From Bacillota bacterium (lineage in GTDB: Bacteria; Bacillota; Sulfobacillia; Sulfobacillales; Sulfobacillaceae), in the NCBI GenBank assembly GCA_021841025.1, contig JAKBWA010000064.1:97287-161286 (forward strand): a DNA stretch of 64,000 bases. The letters are read 5' to 3'. This document shows positions 1-10,268 of this stretch, in pieces. The notes below the pieces were generated by a model. It was not told where the DNA came from. It was given only the letters and a program-made list of their open reading frames with translations, and did not search any database. A program made the position numbers and the translations under genes. The stretch's first letter is position 1. The number at the start of each line of letters is the position of its first letter.

Positions 1-355
1 CAACGCCTTCATAGTGGCCAGCCACAATAATCACATGATCCAGACGGCTGAGCTGTTCGGCTAGCCTTTGATCAAACTTTCGACCTTGTGGAGTAGTCAA
101 TATCACCTGAGCTGGCCTGTGGTGATGGGCCTGGCCCCATTCCACTGCTGGAACGACGACGTCAGGGCGCATAAGCATTCCTATTCCGCCCCCAAAGGGG
201 TAATCGTCTGTCATGTTATGCGGTCCAATACCGAAGTCCCTTAGTGCGATCAGGCGGATGTCCACCAAACCTTGTGACTGCGCTTTCTTAATCATGCTTG
301 CTTGAAACGGTCCCCTAAACATTTCAGGAAACAAGCTCACTATCTGCACAACCAT
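1..355 (-). CDS. trmD: tRNA (guanine-N1)-methyltransferase TrmD, N-terminal part (runs off window)
   Basis: Not in the ORF track. Minus-strand reading from ATG at 355 gives [42 protein letters not shown]...DDYPFGGGIGMLMRPD, typical TrmD; start overlaps the rimM stop (TAATG). Confidence 0.93.
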   Translation of the reverse strand, partial: MVVQIVSLFPEMFRGPFQASMIKKAQSQGLVDIRLIALRDFGIGPHNMTDDYPFGGGIGMLMRPDVVVPAVEWGQAHHHRPAQVILTTPQGRKFDQRLAEQLSRLDHVIIVAGHYEGV

Positions 356-885
356 TATTCGGGGTCATCCAATCCTTCTGGCAATTGAACCACCATGATT
401 CCCTCCTCAAGCCTCACCTCAAGCACCACAGATTTAAGCGCTGGTATTAACAATCCAGGCTTTCCTGGGCGAATAACCTCAAATACATCATGATTCGCCC
501 CCGTGCGAATGATTTTGTCAATAGTGCCAATAATCTCCTGGGTACCATGATCTTGCACCCGCAATCCCTGCAACTGAAACCAGTAATACTCCTGGGAACC
601 CAACGGAGGAAGGGATTTTTTAGGCACATACAAGATCTCTCCGCGCAAGGTTTCGGCCTCTTCTCGGGTGCTGATTTGCTCGAGCTTCAAGATGACGAGA
701 GGAGGATGAGATTGCGCCATGATCACCTTTTGTGGGCCGGAAAGGGAACCTACCCATACGGTCTTTCTACGTAAAAGACGTTTGGGAAAATCCGTAGTGG
801 GATAAACCCGAAAAGCCCCCTGTATCCCGTGCGGAGCCGTGATCTCACCCACCGCCACAAAGTCGGACCAATCGGTATTACGCAT
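355..885 (-). CDS. rimM: 16S rRNA processing protein RimM
   Basis: [34 protein letters not shown]...; ORF track start 921 lies inside rpsP, ATG at 885 is more likely. Confidence 0.92.
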   Translation of the reverse strand: MRNTDWSDFVAVGEITAPHGIQGAFRVYPTTDFPKRLLRRKTVWVGSLSGPQKVIMAQSHPPLVILKLEQISTREEAETLRGEILYVPKKSLPPLGSQEYYWFQLQGLRVQDHGTQEIIGTIDKIIRTGANHDVFEVIRPGKPGLLIPALKSVVLEVRLEEGIMVVQLPEGLDDPE

Positions 886-1168
886 TTTTGTCAGACTTCT
901 TGTTGGCTTGTTTGAGCTCATGAATTTTCCTCAAAACTCCAGTTTGACGAAGCAATGATCTTGCCGTATCCGTTGGCTGGGCTCCGTTTTGGATCCATCG
1001 GATCGCTTTTTCTTCGTCAATTTTTACTACTGCAGGATTTTTTGTAGGATCGTAATATCCGATTTCTTCTAGAAATTTTCCATCCCGTGGAGACCTTGCG
1101 TCGGCCACCACAACTCGGTAAAATGGACGCTTCTTAGCTCCCATACGCCGTAAACGAATCTTAACCAC
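878..1168 (-). CDS. rpsP: 30S ribosomal protein S16
   Basis: [41 protein letters not shown] is a textbook S16 N-terminus. Confidence 0.97.
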   Translation of the reverse strand: MVKIRLRRMGAKKRPFYRVVVADARSPRDGKFLEEIGYYDPTKNPAVVKIDEEKAIRWIQNGAQPTDTARSLLRQTGVLRKIHELKQANKKSDKNA

Positions 1169-1206
1169 ACTGTCCCTCCTTTCATTAGTTAAGTAGTCTT
1201 CCGAAT

Positions 1207-2568
1207 CTATTTGAGGTCAGGAAAATCCTTCAAGTCTTTGAATGGCATTTTGGGAAATTTTCTCTTGCGTCCCGTGCCCTTCATTTGTTTCATGAGCTTC
1301 CGCATCTCATAAAATTGTTTGACTAAACGGTTAACTTCCTGAACCGACGTACCACTTCCCGACGCAATTCTGCGCCGGCGGCTTCCATCGATAATTTCGG
1401 GTTTGCGGCGCTCAGAGGCTGTCATGGAATTTATGATAGCTTCTACGCGCTCAAGCCCTTTGTCGTCAACTTGCCCCTTATACTTGTTCAGATTAAAAGG
1501 ACCCATGCCGCCCGGGAGAAGCTCCATGACCTTGGATAGCGGACCTAGTTTTTTTACCTGCTGCAGCATCGCTTGAAAGTCTTCGAAGTTGAAGTCTTTG
1601 GTGCCAATCCGCTTGGCATGAGACTCTATTTCGTCCTTGTCCAGAGACTCTTCGGCTTTTTCAATCAGGGTCAAAACATCGCCCATTCCCAAAATACGAG
1701 AGGCCATCCGATCCGGTTGAAAGGGCTCTAAGGCTTCAACCTTTTCTCCGGTCGCAATCAACTTTATGGGCAAGCCTGTGACCGCACGAATCGACAGGGC
1801 CGCTCCGCCCCGCGCATCCCCATCAAGTTTGGTGAGAATAACCCCTGTTACCGGAAGGAGATCCTTGAAAGCTTCGGCTACCCGTACTGCATCCTGCCCT
1901 GTCATCGCGTCGACGACTAAAAGGGTTTCGTGCGCTGCCACTTCTTGTTGCATTTGAACTAATTCGCCCATCAGATCATTGTCAATATGCAAACGTCCAG
2001 CGGTATCCACCAGGATAACATCTCGCGCCATCTGACGGCTTCGCCGCCACCCTTCCTGAACCAATTGTACGGGAGAGAAGCCGTCTTCATAAACAACTGG
2101 TACCTGGATTTGCTGGCCCAGGGCCTGCAATTGGTCTACTGCGGCGGGCCGGTAAATATCTGCTGCAACAAGAAGAGGCTGCCGCCCTTGCTGCTTAAAC
2201 ATTCGGGCAAGCTTCGCTGCCGATGTGGTTTTGCCAGAACCTTGAAGACCAACAAGATAGATAACAGTAGGAGGATTTGACGCCATCTTAATCCGTTCAA
2301 CCTGTTCACCCATTAACTCAGTCAAGTGATCACGCACAATGCGAACCACTCCCTGAACCGGCGTCAGGCTTTGCAGGATGTCTTGGCCTATCGCTTCTTC
2401 TTCCACCCGACGCAAGAAATCGCGCACGACTTTGAAGTTCACATCGGCCTCTAGAAGCGCCATACGCACATCGCGAAGCCCTTGGCGTACATCGTCTTCA
2501 GTCAGTCTTCCTTTGTTGCGCATTCGCTTAAAGGTGACTTGCAGCTTCTCCGTCAGATTATCAAACAT
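1207..2568 (-). CDS. ffh: Signal recognition particle protein Ffh
   Basis: [34 protein letters not shown] motifs and Met-rich M domain. Confidence 0.97.
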   Translation of the reverse strand: MFDNLTEKLQVTFKRMRNKGRLTEDDVRQGLRDVRMALLEADVNFKVVRDFLRRVEEEAIGQDILQSLTPVQGVVRIVRDHLTELMGEQVERIKMASNPPTVIYLVGLQGSGKTTSAAKLARMFKQQGRQPLLVAADIYRPAAVDQLQALGQQIQVPVVYEDGFSPVQLVQEGWRRSRQMARDVILVDTAGRLHIDNDLMGELVQMQQEVAAHETLLVVDAMTGQDAVRVAEAFKDLLPVTGVILTKLDGDARGGAALSIRAVTGLPIKLIATGEKVEALEPFQPDRMASRILGMGDVLTLIEKAEESLDKDEIESHAKRIGTKDFNFEDFQAMLQQVKKLGPLSKVMELLPGGMGPFNLNKYKGQVDDKGLERVEAIINSMTASERRKPEIIDGSRRRRIASGSGTSVQEVNRLVKQFYEMRKLMKQMKGTGRKRKFPKMPFKDLKDFPDLK

Positions 2569-2569
2569 C

Positions 2570-2917
2570 TCAAGGCCCCTCCTCTGCTGCTAGGTCTTCG
2601 ATGATCTTTTCGGCTTGCAATCGCCACGATCCCTCAGGGGCTTCATGAACAAGATCCCATAGGACTTTGAGTTGCTGTTGGCGATAATTCATTTGCACGA
2701 TCAAGGATAACTTACTTTCCCACTCCTCGAAAAGTTTCTGGCTCCGTTCTAACACGTCGTGAATAGCTGCCCGGCTCACATGTTTGGCCTCAGCAATTTC
2801 CATCAGCGACCAGTCTTCCAGGTAATATAGGCGCCAGACATCTCTCTGGTGGTCGGTAAGCATGCCTCCATAGAAATCGTACAAAAGGTTAGCTCGCTCA
2901 CGATTCAAACGTTCCAC
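2570..2917 (-). CDS. ylxM: YlxM family SRP-associated DNA-binding protein
   Basis: YDFYGGMLTDHQRDVWRLYYLEDWSLMEIAEAKHVSRAAIHD matches YlxM HTH; next to ffh. GTG at 2917 preceded by GGAGGG is a plausible start (ORF track gives 2950). Confidence 0.88.
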   Translation of the reverse strand: MERLNRERANLLYDFYGGMLTDHQRDVWRLYYLEDWSLMEIAEAKHVSRAAIHDVLERSQKLFEEWESKLSLIVQMNYRQQQLKVLWDLVHEAPEGSWRLQAEKIIEDLAAEEGP

Positions 2918-3478
2918 ATGTCCCTCCGGCATGCTGTTAAGCAATTGCACTTAACAGACAATCCTCATCATAGTGAAAGCATGTGGCTCTGTCAAATATA
3001 AGCTATGTGGACGACTCACGAATTTTCTCCGTCTTAGCATACTAAGCGACACGCGCCTTGGTCATGGCAGCTGCAGCCGCAATATTTCGTCAACGGAATT
3101 AGTTGCCGGTTCTTTACATAGTACGAAGCTAAAAAGTAATGGTCCCTGTTTATGGGGCTTTTAATGCTTACACAAAAGCGTGCAGCATTTCTTGTCGCAC
3201 GCTGTCGCAGAGGCTAAATCTCACTTGTTCTTGCCACCAGGCTGATCCCATCACGTACTAGGCCACATTGTGCAAGTGTTTAGTATCAACACTTACACCC
3301 GTATTTGCTTTCACGAATTCTTAAATCTATATCAGGTATACCGTTGACAACACACAACCTGTCGTCTTAAAGGGAACCCCTCGTCTCCTATGGAATAAAG
3401 CCCTATTGGTTTACCGGCGGTCTTTTAGAACCTCATACACCGCCGGTTCTTATACTCCTTTATAGGGAAGATTGTCAG

Positions 3479-4198
3479 TTACTGACGTTGATTTAGCCAT
3501 TGCTGCAAACCGTCCAATACCCCTAATGCGCCGGGATAACTTGAACGCATAATCCATTCGGGTAAACAGTTTCGAACAGATGCATCACCGTTTGCGACAA
3601 GAACCCCGGGATAGTGATTGGACAACATGTCTCCGTCATTTTCGGCATTGCCGGCTACGAAACAATTCTGTGTTTTGACTCCGACTTGGCGCAGAATATA
3701 GTGCAGTGCTCGACTTTTCAATGCCGTACAAGGGAGAATATCCAACCGCATTTCATCCGGGTGCCACAAGATACGGGCCGGCAGATGATTGCTGGCTAGA
3801 TACGATTTCACCACGGACACTAAAGTCGAGTCCTCTAATTCAAAAGCCACACGCCAATGAGAACTGCGCCCACGATAGATTACTCCAGGAATACTAGCCA
3901 ATGCCGTGCGAAGGCGCCTGGGAGACCAATAACGGCGCTGTTCAAAGGCCCAGAATTCATCAGCGTCCAAATTCGGTCCCCAAAATATGTCGGCTCCCAC
4001 ATCAGTTGCAATGGCCAGAGGACGAGGAAATCCATAGCGGTTAATCAGAGAACACGCATTATTAAGCGTCCGGCCTGTAAGATAAATCACTCCCAGTTCC
4101 GGATGCTCCAGCAAATAGTCACGCACTTCCTGTTCTCCGCCGTGACCAATTAAGGTTCCATCAATGTCAGTAGCCAACACCCGTCTGATGGCGGCCAC
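3479..4198 (-). CDS. HAD-superfamily phosphatase, sucrose-phosphate phosphatase-like
   Basis: VLATDIDGTLIG...YLTGRTLNNA...GNAENDGDML motifs; likely GTG start at 4198 after GAGGAGGTG; overlaps the upstream glycosyltransferase gene. Confidence 0.75.
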   Translation of the reverse strand: MAAIRRVLATDIDGTLIGHGGEQEVRDYLLEHPELGVIYLTGRTLNNACSLINRYGFPRPLAIATDVGADIFWGPNLDADEFWAFEQRRYWSPRRLRTALASIPGVIYRGRSSHWRVAFELEDSTLVSVVKSYLASNHLPARILWHPDEMRLDILPCTALKSRALHYILRQVGVKTQNCFVAGNAENDGDMLSNHYPGVLVANGDASVRNCLPEWIMRSSYPGALGVLDGLQQWLNQRQ

Positions 4199-5393
4199 TG
4201 GATGCCACCTCCTCATACACTGCATGTAAACGCTGCGCCATGTGATTCACGGTATGATGCCTCTGAATCACTTCTTGGCCGCTTATTCCCATTTGCCTGG
4301 CACGATTGGAATTTTGCCATAACTCTAACGCGTTTTGCCACACTTGGTCAACGCGTGAACGATCAACGACAATTCCTGTTAAGTTGGGCTTAATCCAGTC
4401 TTCAACGCCGGGAACATTTGTTCCGACCACGGCGCTGCCGGAAGCCATCGCTTCTGCCACAGCCATCCCCAGCGTAGGCCCTTGATTAGGAGAAACTAAT
4501 ACCACTGAGGACCCCATATACATAGCTACCGCGTGATGAGGCATGGGTCCCAAAAATTTTACTGAAGACCCTAATTGTCGGGCCAGTTCCCGCAACCCGG
4601 GATCCGTGGGCATCCCCTCTACTACTTCTCCCGGACTTCCTCCGATGATGACCAGAACCAAATCTGAGGGAATCGATGAGCGGCTCATCACTTCGAGTAA
4701 TTCTTGAATGCCACGACCGCGATTAAGACGTCCCACATAGAGAATTGGTGGTTTGATGAGACGAAGACCCCGCATCAATGGTCCTGCATCACGGACAAAA
4801 AAGTTCGTAATATCCACACCCGGAGGAACCACGTAAATCGGCACTTCGGGTGCCGTCTGATGTATCATTTCACTTTCCTTTAAATATGGGACAATTACGC
4901 CTTGAGCCTGATCCAGCAGTCGATCTTCGGTTTCCACACGCACCTCGGAGACCTCTTCACCCGGTCTTACAATCCATCGTCCCATCTTATAAGGCGAGTG
5001 TACCCAAGGAATTTTCAGCTCTGATGCGATATAGGAGGCTACCATTCCCGCAATCCAGAAATGGCTGTGAATAATGTGATATTCCCTTTGCTGTTCACGG
5101 ATCCAATTCAAAGCCTGATCAGCAATGGCTTCTCGATTAGTATACCAGTCTTCGTCGAAAGCTAGTTTCTCCTCCCACCCTCTTAGACGAATGACTTGGC
5201 CTAAATGCCCAAAGGAATACCGTTCCGGCAAATCCGCGTGTTTTCGCAATGTCATCACATCTACCGCGTAGCCTAGATGTTGCAAATTGCGTCCCATTTG
5301 TCGAACAATCACTTGCTGACCCCCAGTGTCCCCGCCATCTAGAGGACTAAGAGGATCCGCCCGCAGAGAAATCTGCAGTACCCGCTTCATCAT
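4167..5393 (-). CDS. GT4-family glycosyltransferase, sucrose-phosphate-synthase-like
   Basis: SLDGGDTGGQQVIVRQMGRNLQHLGYAVDVMT, IHSHFWIAGMVAS, PPGVDITNF, YVGRLNRGRGIQELLE, EAMASGSAVVGTNVPG; GT-B retaining fold with the D-GGQ signature seen in SPS/sucrose synthases. Confidence 0.75.
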   Translation of the reverse strand: MMKRVLQISLRADPLSPLDGGDTGGQQVIVRQMGRNLQHLGYAVDVMTLRKHADLPERYSFGHLGQVIRLRGWEEKLAFDEDWYTNREAIADQALNWIREQQREYHIIHSHFWIAGMVASYIASELKIPWVHSPYKMGRWIVRPGEEVSEVRVETEDRLLDQAQGVIVPYLKESEMIHQTAPEVPIYVVPPGVDITNFFVRDAGPLMRGLRLIKPPILYVGRLNRGRGIQELLEVMSRSSIPSDLVLVIIGGSPGEVVEGMPTDPGLRELARQLGSSVKFLGPMPHHAVAMYMGSSVVLVSPNQGPTLGMAVAEAMASGSAVVGTNVPGVEDWIKPNLTGIVVDRSRVDQVWQNALELWQNSNRARQMGISGQEVIQRHHTVNHMAQRLHAVYEEVASSGRHQTGVGY

Positions 5394-5416
5394 GACAAAT
5401 CCCCCTCCACATACCA

Positions 5417-5441
5417 GGAAAAAACCCGGCTTTCCCGGGGG
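5417..5441 (-). terminator. Rho-independent terminator of the riboswitch expression platform
   Basis: Minus strand CCCCGGGAAAGCCGGGTTTTTT directly downstream of the ydaO motif. Confidence 0.85.
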
Positions 5442-5464
5442 AAGGAATCAAATAAAAAAAACAC

Positions 5465-5582
5465 ACCTTGAGCCCCCTTACGCCTACGAAGTTAGCTGAC
5501 GGGTTCGGGCTGCGAGCATGCCCGTTGCAAAGCAATTCACCCCACGACTCACGGGTCCTCCGCTCCTTTGACAAGAATTCGG
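5465..5582 (-). promoter_or_regulatory. ydaO/yuaA (cyclic di-AMP) riboswitch
   Basis: Minus strand contains GGGGTGAATTG...CCCGAACCCGTCAGCTAACTTCGTAGGCG, the conserved core of the ydaO riboswitch. Confidence 0.93.
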
Positions 5583-5601
5583 CGTTATCAAGGATACTAT
5601 A

Positions 5602-5631
5602 AGTATACGAAAAATGAAAAAACTCCGTCAA
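5602..5631 (-). promoter_or_regulatory. Sigma-A-like promoter for riboswitch/SPS-like operon
   Basis: Minus strand TTGACG-N18-TATACT, overlapping the ftsY stop region. Confidence 0.75.
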
Positions 5632-6542
5632 TCTCCTAAAATTGCCTGCACGTAACTTTCCGCATCAAAGGGCATTAAATCTTCGACCTTTTCTCCCACT
5701 CCAATAAACCGGATCGGCAAACCCAGCTGCCTTTGAATGGACAAAGCGATCCCGCCCTTAGCCGTGCCGTCCAGTTTGGTTAGAACAATTCCCGTCACAT
5801 GAACAACTCTTAAAAACACTTCTGCTTGAGCCAGACCGTTCTGCCCGGTTGTCGCGTCGATAACTAACCACACCGCGTGAGGAGCATCAGCGCGTTCTCG
5901 TTGTATCACACGGACAACTTTTTCTAATTCATTCATCAAATTCGATTTGTTGTGCAGTCGGCCTGCCGTGTCGATAATAGCCAGGTCGCGGCTTCGAGCA
6001 ATGGCTGCACGTACAGTGTCATAGGCCACAGCCGCCGAATCGGCCCCCGTTCCCTGGCTCACGACTTCGACACCCGCGCGATGTCCCCATAGTTGCAATT
6101 GTTCTACCGCTGCGGCCCGAAAAGTGTCAGCAGCACCCAATATGACTTGATATCCTTGGCGTTTCATTAAATAGGCAAATTTTCCAGCTGTGGTCGTTTT
6201 GCCCGTACCATTAACCCCAACCATCAGCCATATGCTGGGTCTTTGAGGATCAAGCAACATCGGATCCGAGGTTGGGGGGAAGACATTCACCATGATTTTC
6301 TTCAGTAAAACCATGACATCGTCTCCTCGCAGAGGATTGCTAGCTCGGACCTCCTCACGCAACTGACCCAACAAATAGTCGACGGTGTCAAATCCCAGAT
6401 CTGCCTCATAAAGAATTTCTTCTAAGTTGTCCCACAACGAATCGTCCCATTGGCGCCCTTGAACCAGGGTTTTAATCTTTCCACCAAGATTGTCGCGGGT
6501 TCGGGTCATACCTTCTTTGAGTCGGTTCCAAAAACCAGCCAT
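5628..6542 (-). CDS. ftsY: Signal recognition particle receptor FtsY
   Basis: GVNGTGKTTTAGKFA, DTAGRLHNK, TKLDGTAKGG; MAGFWNRLKEG N-terminus. Confidence 0.96.
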   Translation of the reverse strand: MAGFWNRLKEGMTRTRDNLGGKIKTLVQGRQWDDSLWDNLEEILYEADLGFDTVDYLLGQLREEVRASNPLRGDDVMVLLKKIMVNVFPPTSDPMLLDPQRPSIWLMVGVNGTGKTTTAGKFAYLMKRQGYQVILGAADTFRAAAVEQLQLWGHRAGVEVVSQGTGADSAAVAYDTVRAAIARSRDLAIIDTAGRLHNKSNLMNELEKVVRVIQRERADAPHAVWLVIDATTGQNGLAQAEVFLRVVHVTGIVLTKLDGTAKGGIALSIQRQLGLPIRFIGVGEKVEDLMPFDAESYVQAILGD

Positions 6543-6555
6543 TTTTCGTCATCAC

Positions 6556-9500
6556 CTATCCTTCTCTAACCTCAGGCATTTGTTCAATTTGAACGGAAAC
6601 CAGACGACTCCGTCCTTTTCCATCGCCTGCAACCCCCCACAGAGCATCGGCAATAGCCATTGTTGATTTATGATGCGTCACAATAACATATTGAGTCTTG
6701 CCACGATGTTCCCGAATGTACTCCGCAACCTTATGCGCATTGGCCTCATCTAGAGCAGCCTCCGCCTCATCGAGCACAACAAAAGGAGACGACTTCACAC
6801 TCAATAAAGCGAAGAGCCAGGAAATCCCTCCGAGAGCTTTTTCTCCTCCCGATAAGAGCGACAGAGTTCCGGGTTTCTTGCCTGGAGGCGTAATCCGCAA
6901 CTCCACACCCCGTTCCTCTCCCTCAATCCACCGAAAACCGCCTTCTCCTCCCAACAAGGCTGAACAGGCTTGATTAAACGCCGTTTCAACTTGTTGAGCA
7001 GTTTTAGTGATCCGAAGATCCACCTCTTGGTCAATTTGCCGCAATGTTCCCCGCAACTCGTCAGCCGACAGTTCCACATCGTGCCGCTCTGCCTCAAGGT
7101 ATTCTAGACGTTTCTCAAGTTGTGTAAACAAGGCATAGACACCTGGATGAACCTCCCCTAAACTCTCCATGGTATTTTGCCATTCGTCCAACATCTTCTT
7201 TGCTTCTGGCAATTGGTCATTCTCCAATGGCTCGGTCTGGGCAGGCTCATAGCCTTCCCACTTTGCTCCTGTCCTTACCAATTGCTGTTCCAAATAATTG
7301 ATCCGGCCTGCCGTTTTTCGGTCTTCTGCCATGATGCTCTGGGTTTTGGCCTCGTTTGTTTTCAACGCATCTTCAATTTGGTGCAATTGCTGTTGGACGT
7401 CATGAACTTCTTTGCCCTTCTGGTCAATCTGTTGATTCATCCTGGCCCGTTCTTGGCGCCGTACCGCCAATTGACTGAGAACCTTATCCATAGAATGCCG
7501 CAAGTCGTTCAAGCGCTGTTGTATAGTCTCTTTTTGGACCGTCAATTGCCGACTCTCTTCTTTATAGTACGCCAACAATTCCAAACGGTGGGAGTGAACT
7601 TGCCGAGAATGAAGATATTGCTCGTGGCGTGACTGATAGGCCTCTTTGAGTTGTTGCAGTTCCTGTTCAGTTTCCTGAATTGTTGCGAGAGTTGTGTCCA
7701 AAGTCTGGGTAGCTTGTTTCAAGCGAGTTCCAGCGCTTTCTAATGCGGACATCATGTCCCTAACCGCCTGTGTGTTGATTTCCCCGTCTTGCAGAATTCG
7801 CTTCAACTGGCTCAACCGCTCTTGATAGTGTCCTAGAGATTGCCGCAATTGTCCTTCTTTTGCCTCTAGTCCCGTTAATTCACCTTTTAATTGCTCTTGA
7901 CGACTTTGTCTTTGTCTCAGCACCTCTTTTAACTGGGTGATCCGGTCAGAAAGTGCCCCAAATTTACCACTTTTTTCTCTCACCCGGCTTTCACTTCCGC
8001 CGGAGATTGCCCCTCCGCTCAAAATCACCTGGCCGTCTACGCTCACCATTCGGTACCGAAATTGATGAAGACGCCCCAGAGCGTTTCCCGCTTCCAAAGA
8101 CTCAATCACCAAAACACGTCCCAACACATAACTCATGGCAGGAAAAAGTTCTGGATCAAAAGTAATCTGATCCAGTGCCCATCCAATGGCTCCGGGCTGA
8201 TTGGCCAAGTAACGGTCGCGATCAGGTACAAGAGCCGGCCGAATTTGATCTAGGGGCAAAAGCGTGACGCGTCCGGCTCTTTGACGTTTAAGCCAATCCA
8301 CAACATGTCTTGCATGAATTTCGGTATCGGTAATGACAAAGTACCGCTGAGCCCTCAATGCCACGTCGATCGCCCTGTGCAGTCGTGGAGGAATCGTAAT
8401 AAGAGATCCTACAGTACCTAAGATCCCAGCAATTTGCCCCTCCTTCCCCATCTCCAAAACCGCTCGCACGCTAAAAGGCATAGTCTCTTCCTCTGACTCC
8501 ACCGATCGCAGAGCCTTTATCTGAGCCTCGATCCGCCACAAATCTTGCTGCGCTTCATTTATGTCCTTGTTGACAAGCGCCAATTCTTGTTTCACGGCCC
8601 TATGTGTCTGCTTCACATCCTCATAAGATGCCTCGGTTGACGTATACAGGGTTCGCAAGCGGGATTCTTCGGACTCCCAGTTTGTTACGGTCGCCAGTAA
8701 ATCATCATGACCCGCCAGATTCAGTGCCCCTTCTAAACGGTCCCGGCGCCTCTCTAACTGCCGTGTTTCTTCTGCTAAACTCTTGATAATGGCTTCCTGG
8801 CGCTGCCGATCCTGAATTTGTTCGTCCAAAATGCGTGCCTTGACGTCGAGTGCAGTACGCATCGACTTCAGCTCTGGTTCGCTGCCAGAGGCCTTTTGCA
8901 CCGTATCGAGATCTGCATTATCCTCAGTATCGGTGAGATTTGCTAATTTCTCACTAACATCTTGTAACTGGCAGGTAATTTTTGAACTCTGCTCCTCGAG
9001 ACCCTCTATTTCCCGTTCCAAACCTTCTTGTTCCGCTTCTAACCGGGCAATATAGGTGTCGATCACAGCCATGGATTGTCGCTTGGTTTCAACCGTGTTC
9101 TTTGCTGAATCCAGCCTCTCTTTCATCTGGCCCTGAAGCAAAACTTTCTGATCACGTTCACTTCTGAGAGTTTGTAACTCGACCTCTAAATCAGCTCGCC
9201 GGCGATTCATTCTTGCCAAGGTCTCCTGCCACATGGCTTGATCTTGCATGGCTTGCAGATATTGGGTCAATTGGTAACGCGTTTGCAGATCATGATATCG
9301 GTGTTTTATGTCTAAATAGGTCTTTTCGACATGAGCGTCTTCCGCTATCTCTTCCTTTTGGTTACGAACATCCGCGATAAGATCACCTATGCGGTCCAGA
9401 TTGCGCTGCACATCAGTCAAATGCTGCAATGTCTCCCGTCGTTTCACTTTGTATCTCGAAACACCTGCCGCTTCTTCCAACTGTTCCAATCGTTCTTTTG

Positions 9501-9957
9501 GCTTCATTAACAAGGCCGCTTCGACTCGCCCTTGCCCAATAATGGCGTAATTGAACCGGCCAATGCCGCTGTCAAGAAACAAGTCCACAATATCTTTTAA
9601 ACGAACCACACGCCCGTTTAAAAGATATTCAGAATCACCCGAAAGATAATAGCGACGTGTAATTTGCAGCGATTCGGGCCAGTCTTCCATTTCTTTGTCA
9701 TGATTATCAAACAATAGACTCACTTCGGCCATCTTAGCCCGGTGGTTGTTAGAGTCGGTATGCAATAAGTCCTCCCACCGCTCAGCACGCAGTTCCTTAA
9801 CCCGTTGTTCGCCCAAGGCCCACCGAATAGCGTCGATCACATTGCTCTTCCCGCCGCCATTAGGCCCCACAATCACACTGATACCCGGATTCAATGCGAC
9901 ACGGGTATCTTGCAAAAAGGATTTAAAACCATACAGCACAATATTTTTTAGGAACAT
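6556..9957 (-). CDS. smc: Chromosome segregation protein SMC
   Basis: MFLKNIVLYGFKSF, VGPNGGGKSNVIDAIRWALGEQ, coiled coils, LLSGGEKALGGISWLFALL, VLDEAEAALD. Confidence 0.97.
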   Translation of the reverse strand: MFLKNIVLYGFKSFLQDTRVALNPGISVIVGPNGGGKSNVIDAIRWALGEQRVKELRAERWEDLLHTDSNNHRAKMAEVSLLFDNHDKEMEDWPESLQITRRYYLSGDSEYLLNGRVVRLKDIVDLFLDSGIGRFNYAIIGQGRVEAALLMKPKERLEQLEEAAGVSRYKVKRRETLQHLTDVQRNLDRIGDLIADVRNQKEEIAEDAHVEKTYLDIKHRYHDLQTRYQLTQYLQAMQDQAMWQETLARMNRRRADLEVELQTLRSERDQKVLLQGQMKERLDSAKNTVETKRQSMAVIDTYIARLEAEQEGLEREIEGLEEQSSKITCQLQDVSEKLANLTDTEDNADLDTVQKASGSEPELKSMRTALDVKARILDEQIQDRQRQEAIIKSLAEETRQLERRRDRLEGALNLAGHDDLLATVTNWESEESRLRTLYTSTEASYEDVKQTHRAVKQELALVNKDINEAQQDLWRIEAQIKALRSVESEEETMPFSVRAVLEMGKEGQIAGILGTVGSLITIPPRLHRAIDVALRAQRYFVITDTEIHARHVVDWLKRQRAGRVTLLPLDQIRPALVPDRDRYLANQPGAIGWALDQITFDPELFPAMSYVLGRVLVIESLEAGNALGRLHQFRYRMVSVDGQVILSGGAISGGSESRVREKSGKFGALSDRITQLKEVLRQRQSRQEQLKGELTGLEAKEGQLRQSLGHYQERLSQLKRILQDGEINTQAVRDMMSALESAGTRLKQATQTLDTTLATIQETEQELQQLKEAYQSRHEQYLHSRQVHSHRLELLAYYKEESRQLTVQKETIQQRLNDLRHSMDKVLSQLAVRRQERARMNQQIDQKGKEVHDVQQQLHQIEDALKTNEAKTQSIMAEDRKTAGRINYLEQQLVRTGAKWEGYEPAQTEPLENDQLPEAKKMLDEWQNTMESLGEVHPGVYALFTQLEKRLEYLEAERHDVELSADELRGTLRQIDQEVDLRITKTAQQVETAFNQACSALLGGEGGFRWIEGEERGVELRITPPGKKPGTLSLLSGGEKALGGISWLFALLSVKSSPFVVLDEAEAALDEANAHKVAEYIREHRGKTQYVIVTHHKSTMAIADALWGVAGDGKGRSRLVSVQIEQMPEVREG

Positions 9958-10268
9958 TTAGCCCACCATTTCGCATGCGTAGAGTACCCATTTCTGACTT
10001 GCGGTGACATTGTATCATACAGTCTTTCGGGCCCTCGTTCTGGTAATCTGGCGATACCGCCCATTTACACACTGTATGTTACTCAAAACCAGATGATTCC
10101 TGAAATTTCCACCACCGTTTCTTACCCTCAACAGCACCATTTTCTTGTATATTAGGGACGGTACGGGGTGAAAACGACTGCCACACTCCGGCAGCCGACA
10201 CATAGACCCCCGAAAAAATACAATAAATAAGCGGCGCTAATGCGTTGCCAGGAGGAGATTTTGGACAC

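Noticed and set aside
5347-5631. 94-aa minus-strand ORF
   Set aside because: It lies over the ydaO riboswitch, terminator and promoter; translated RNA element, not a protein.
7177-7632. 151-aa plus-strand ORF inside smc
   Set aside because: Antisense to a highly conserved coding region; typical shadow ORF.
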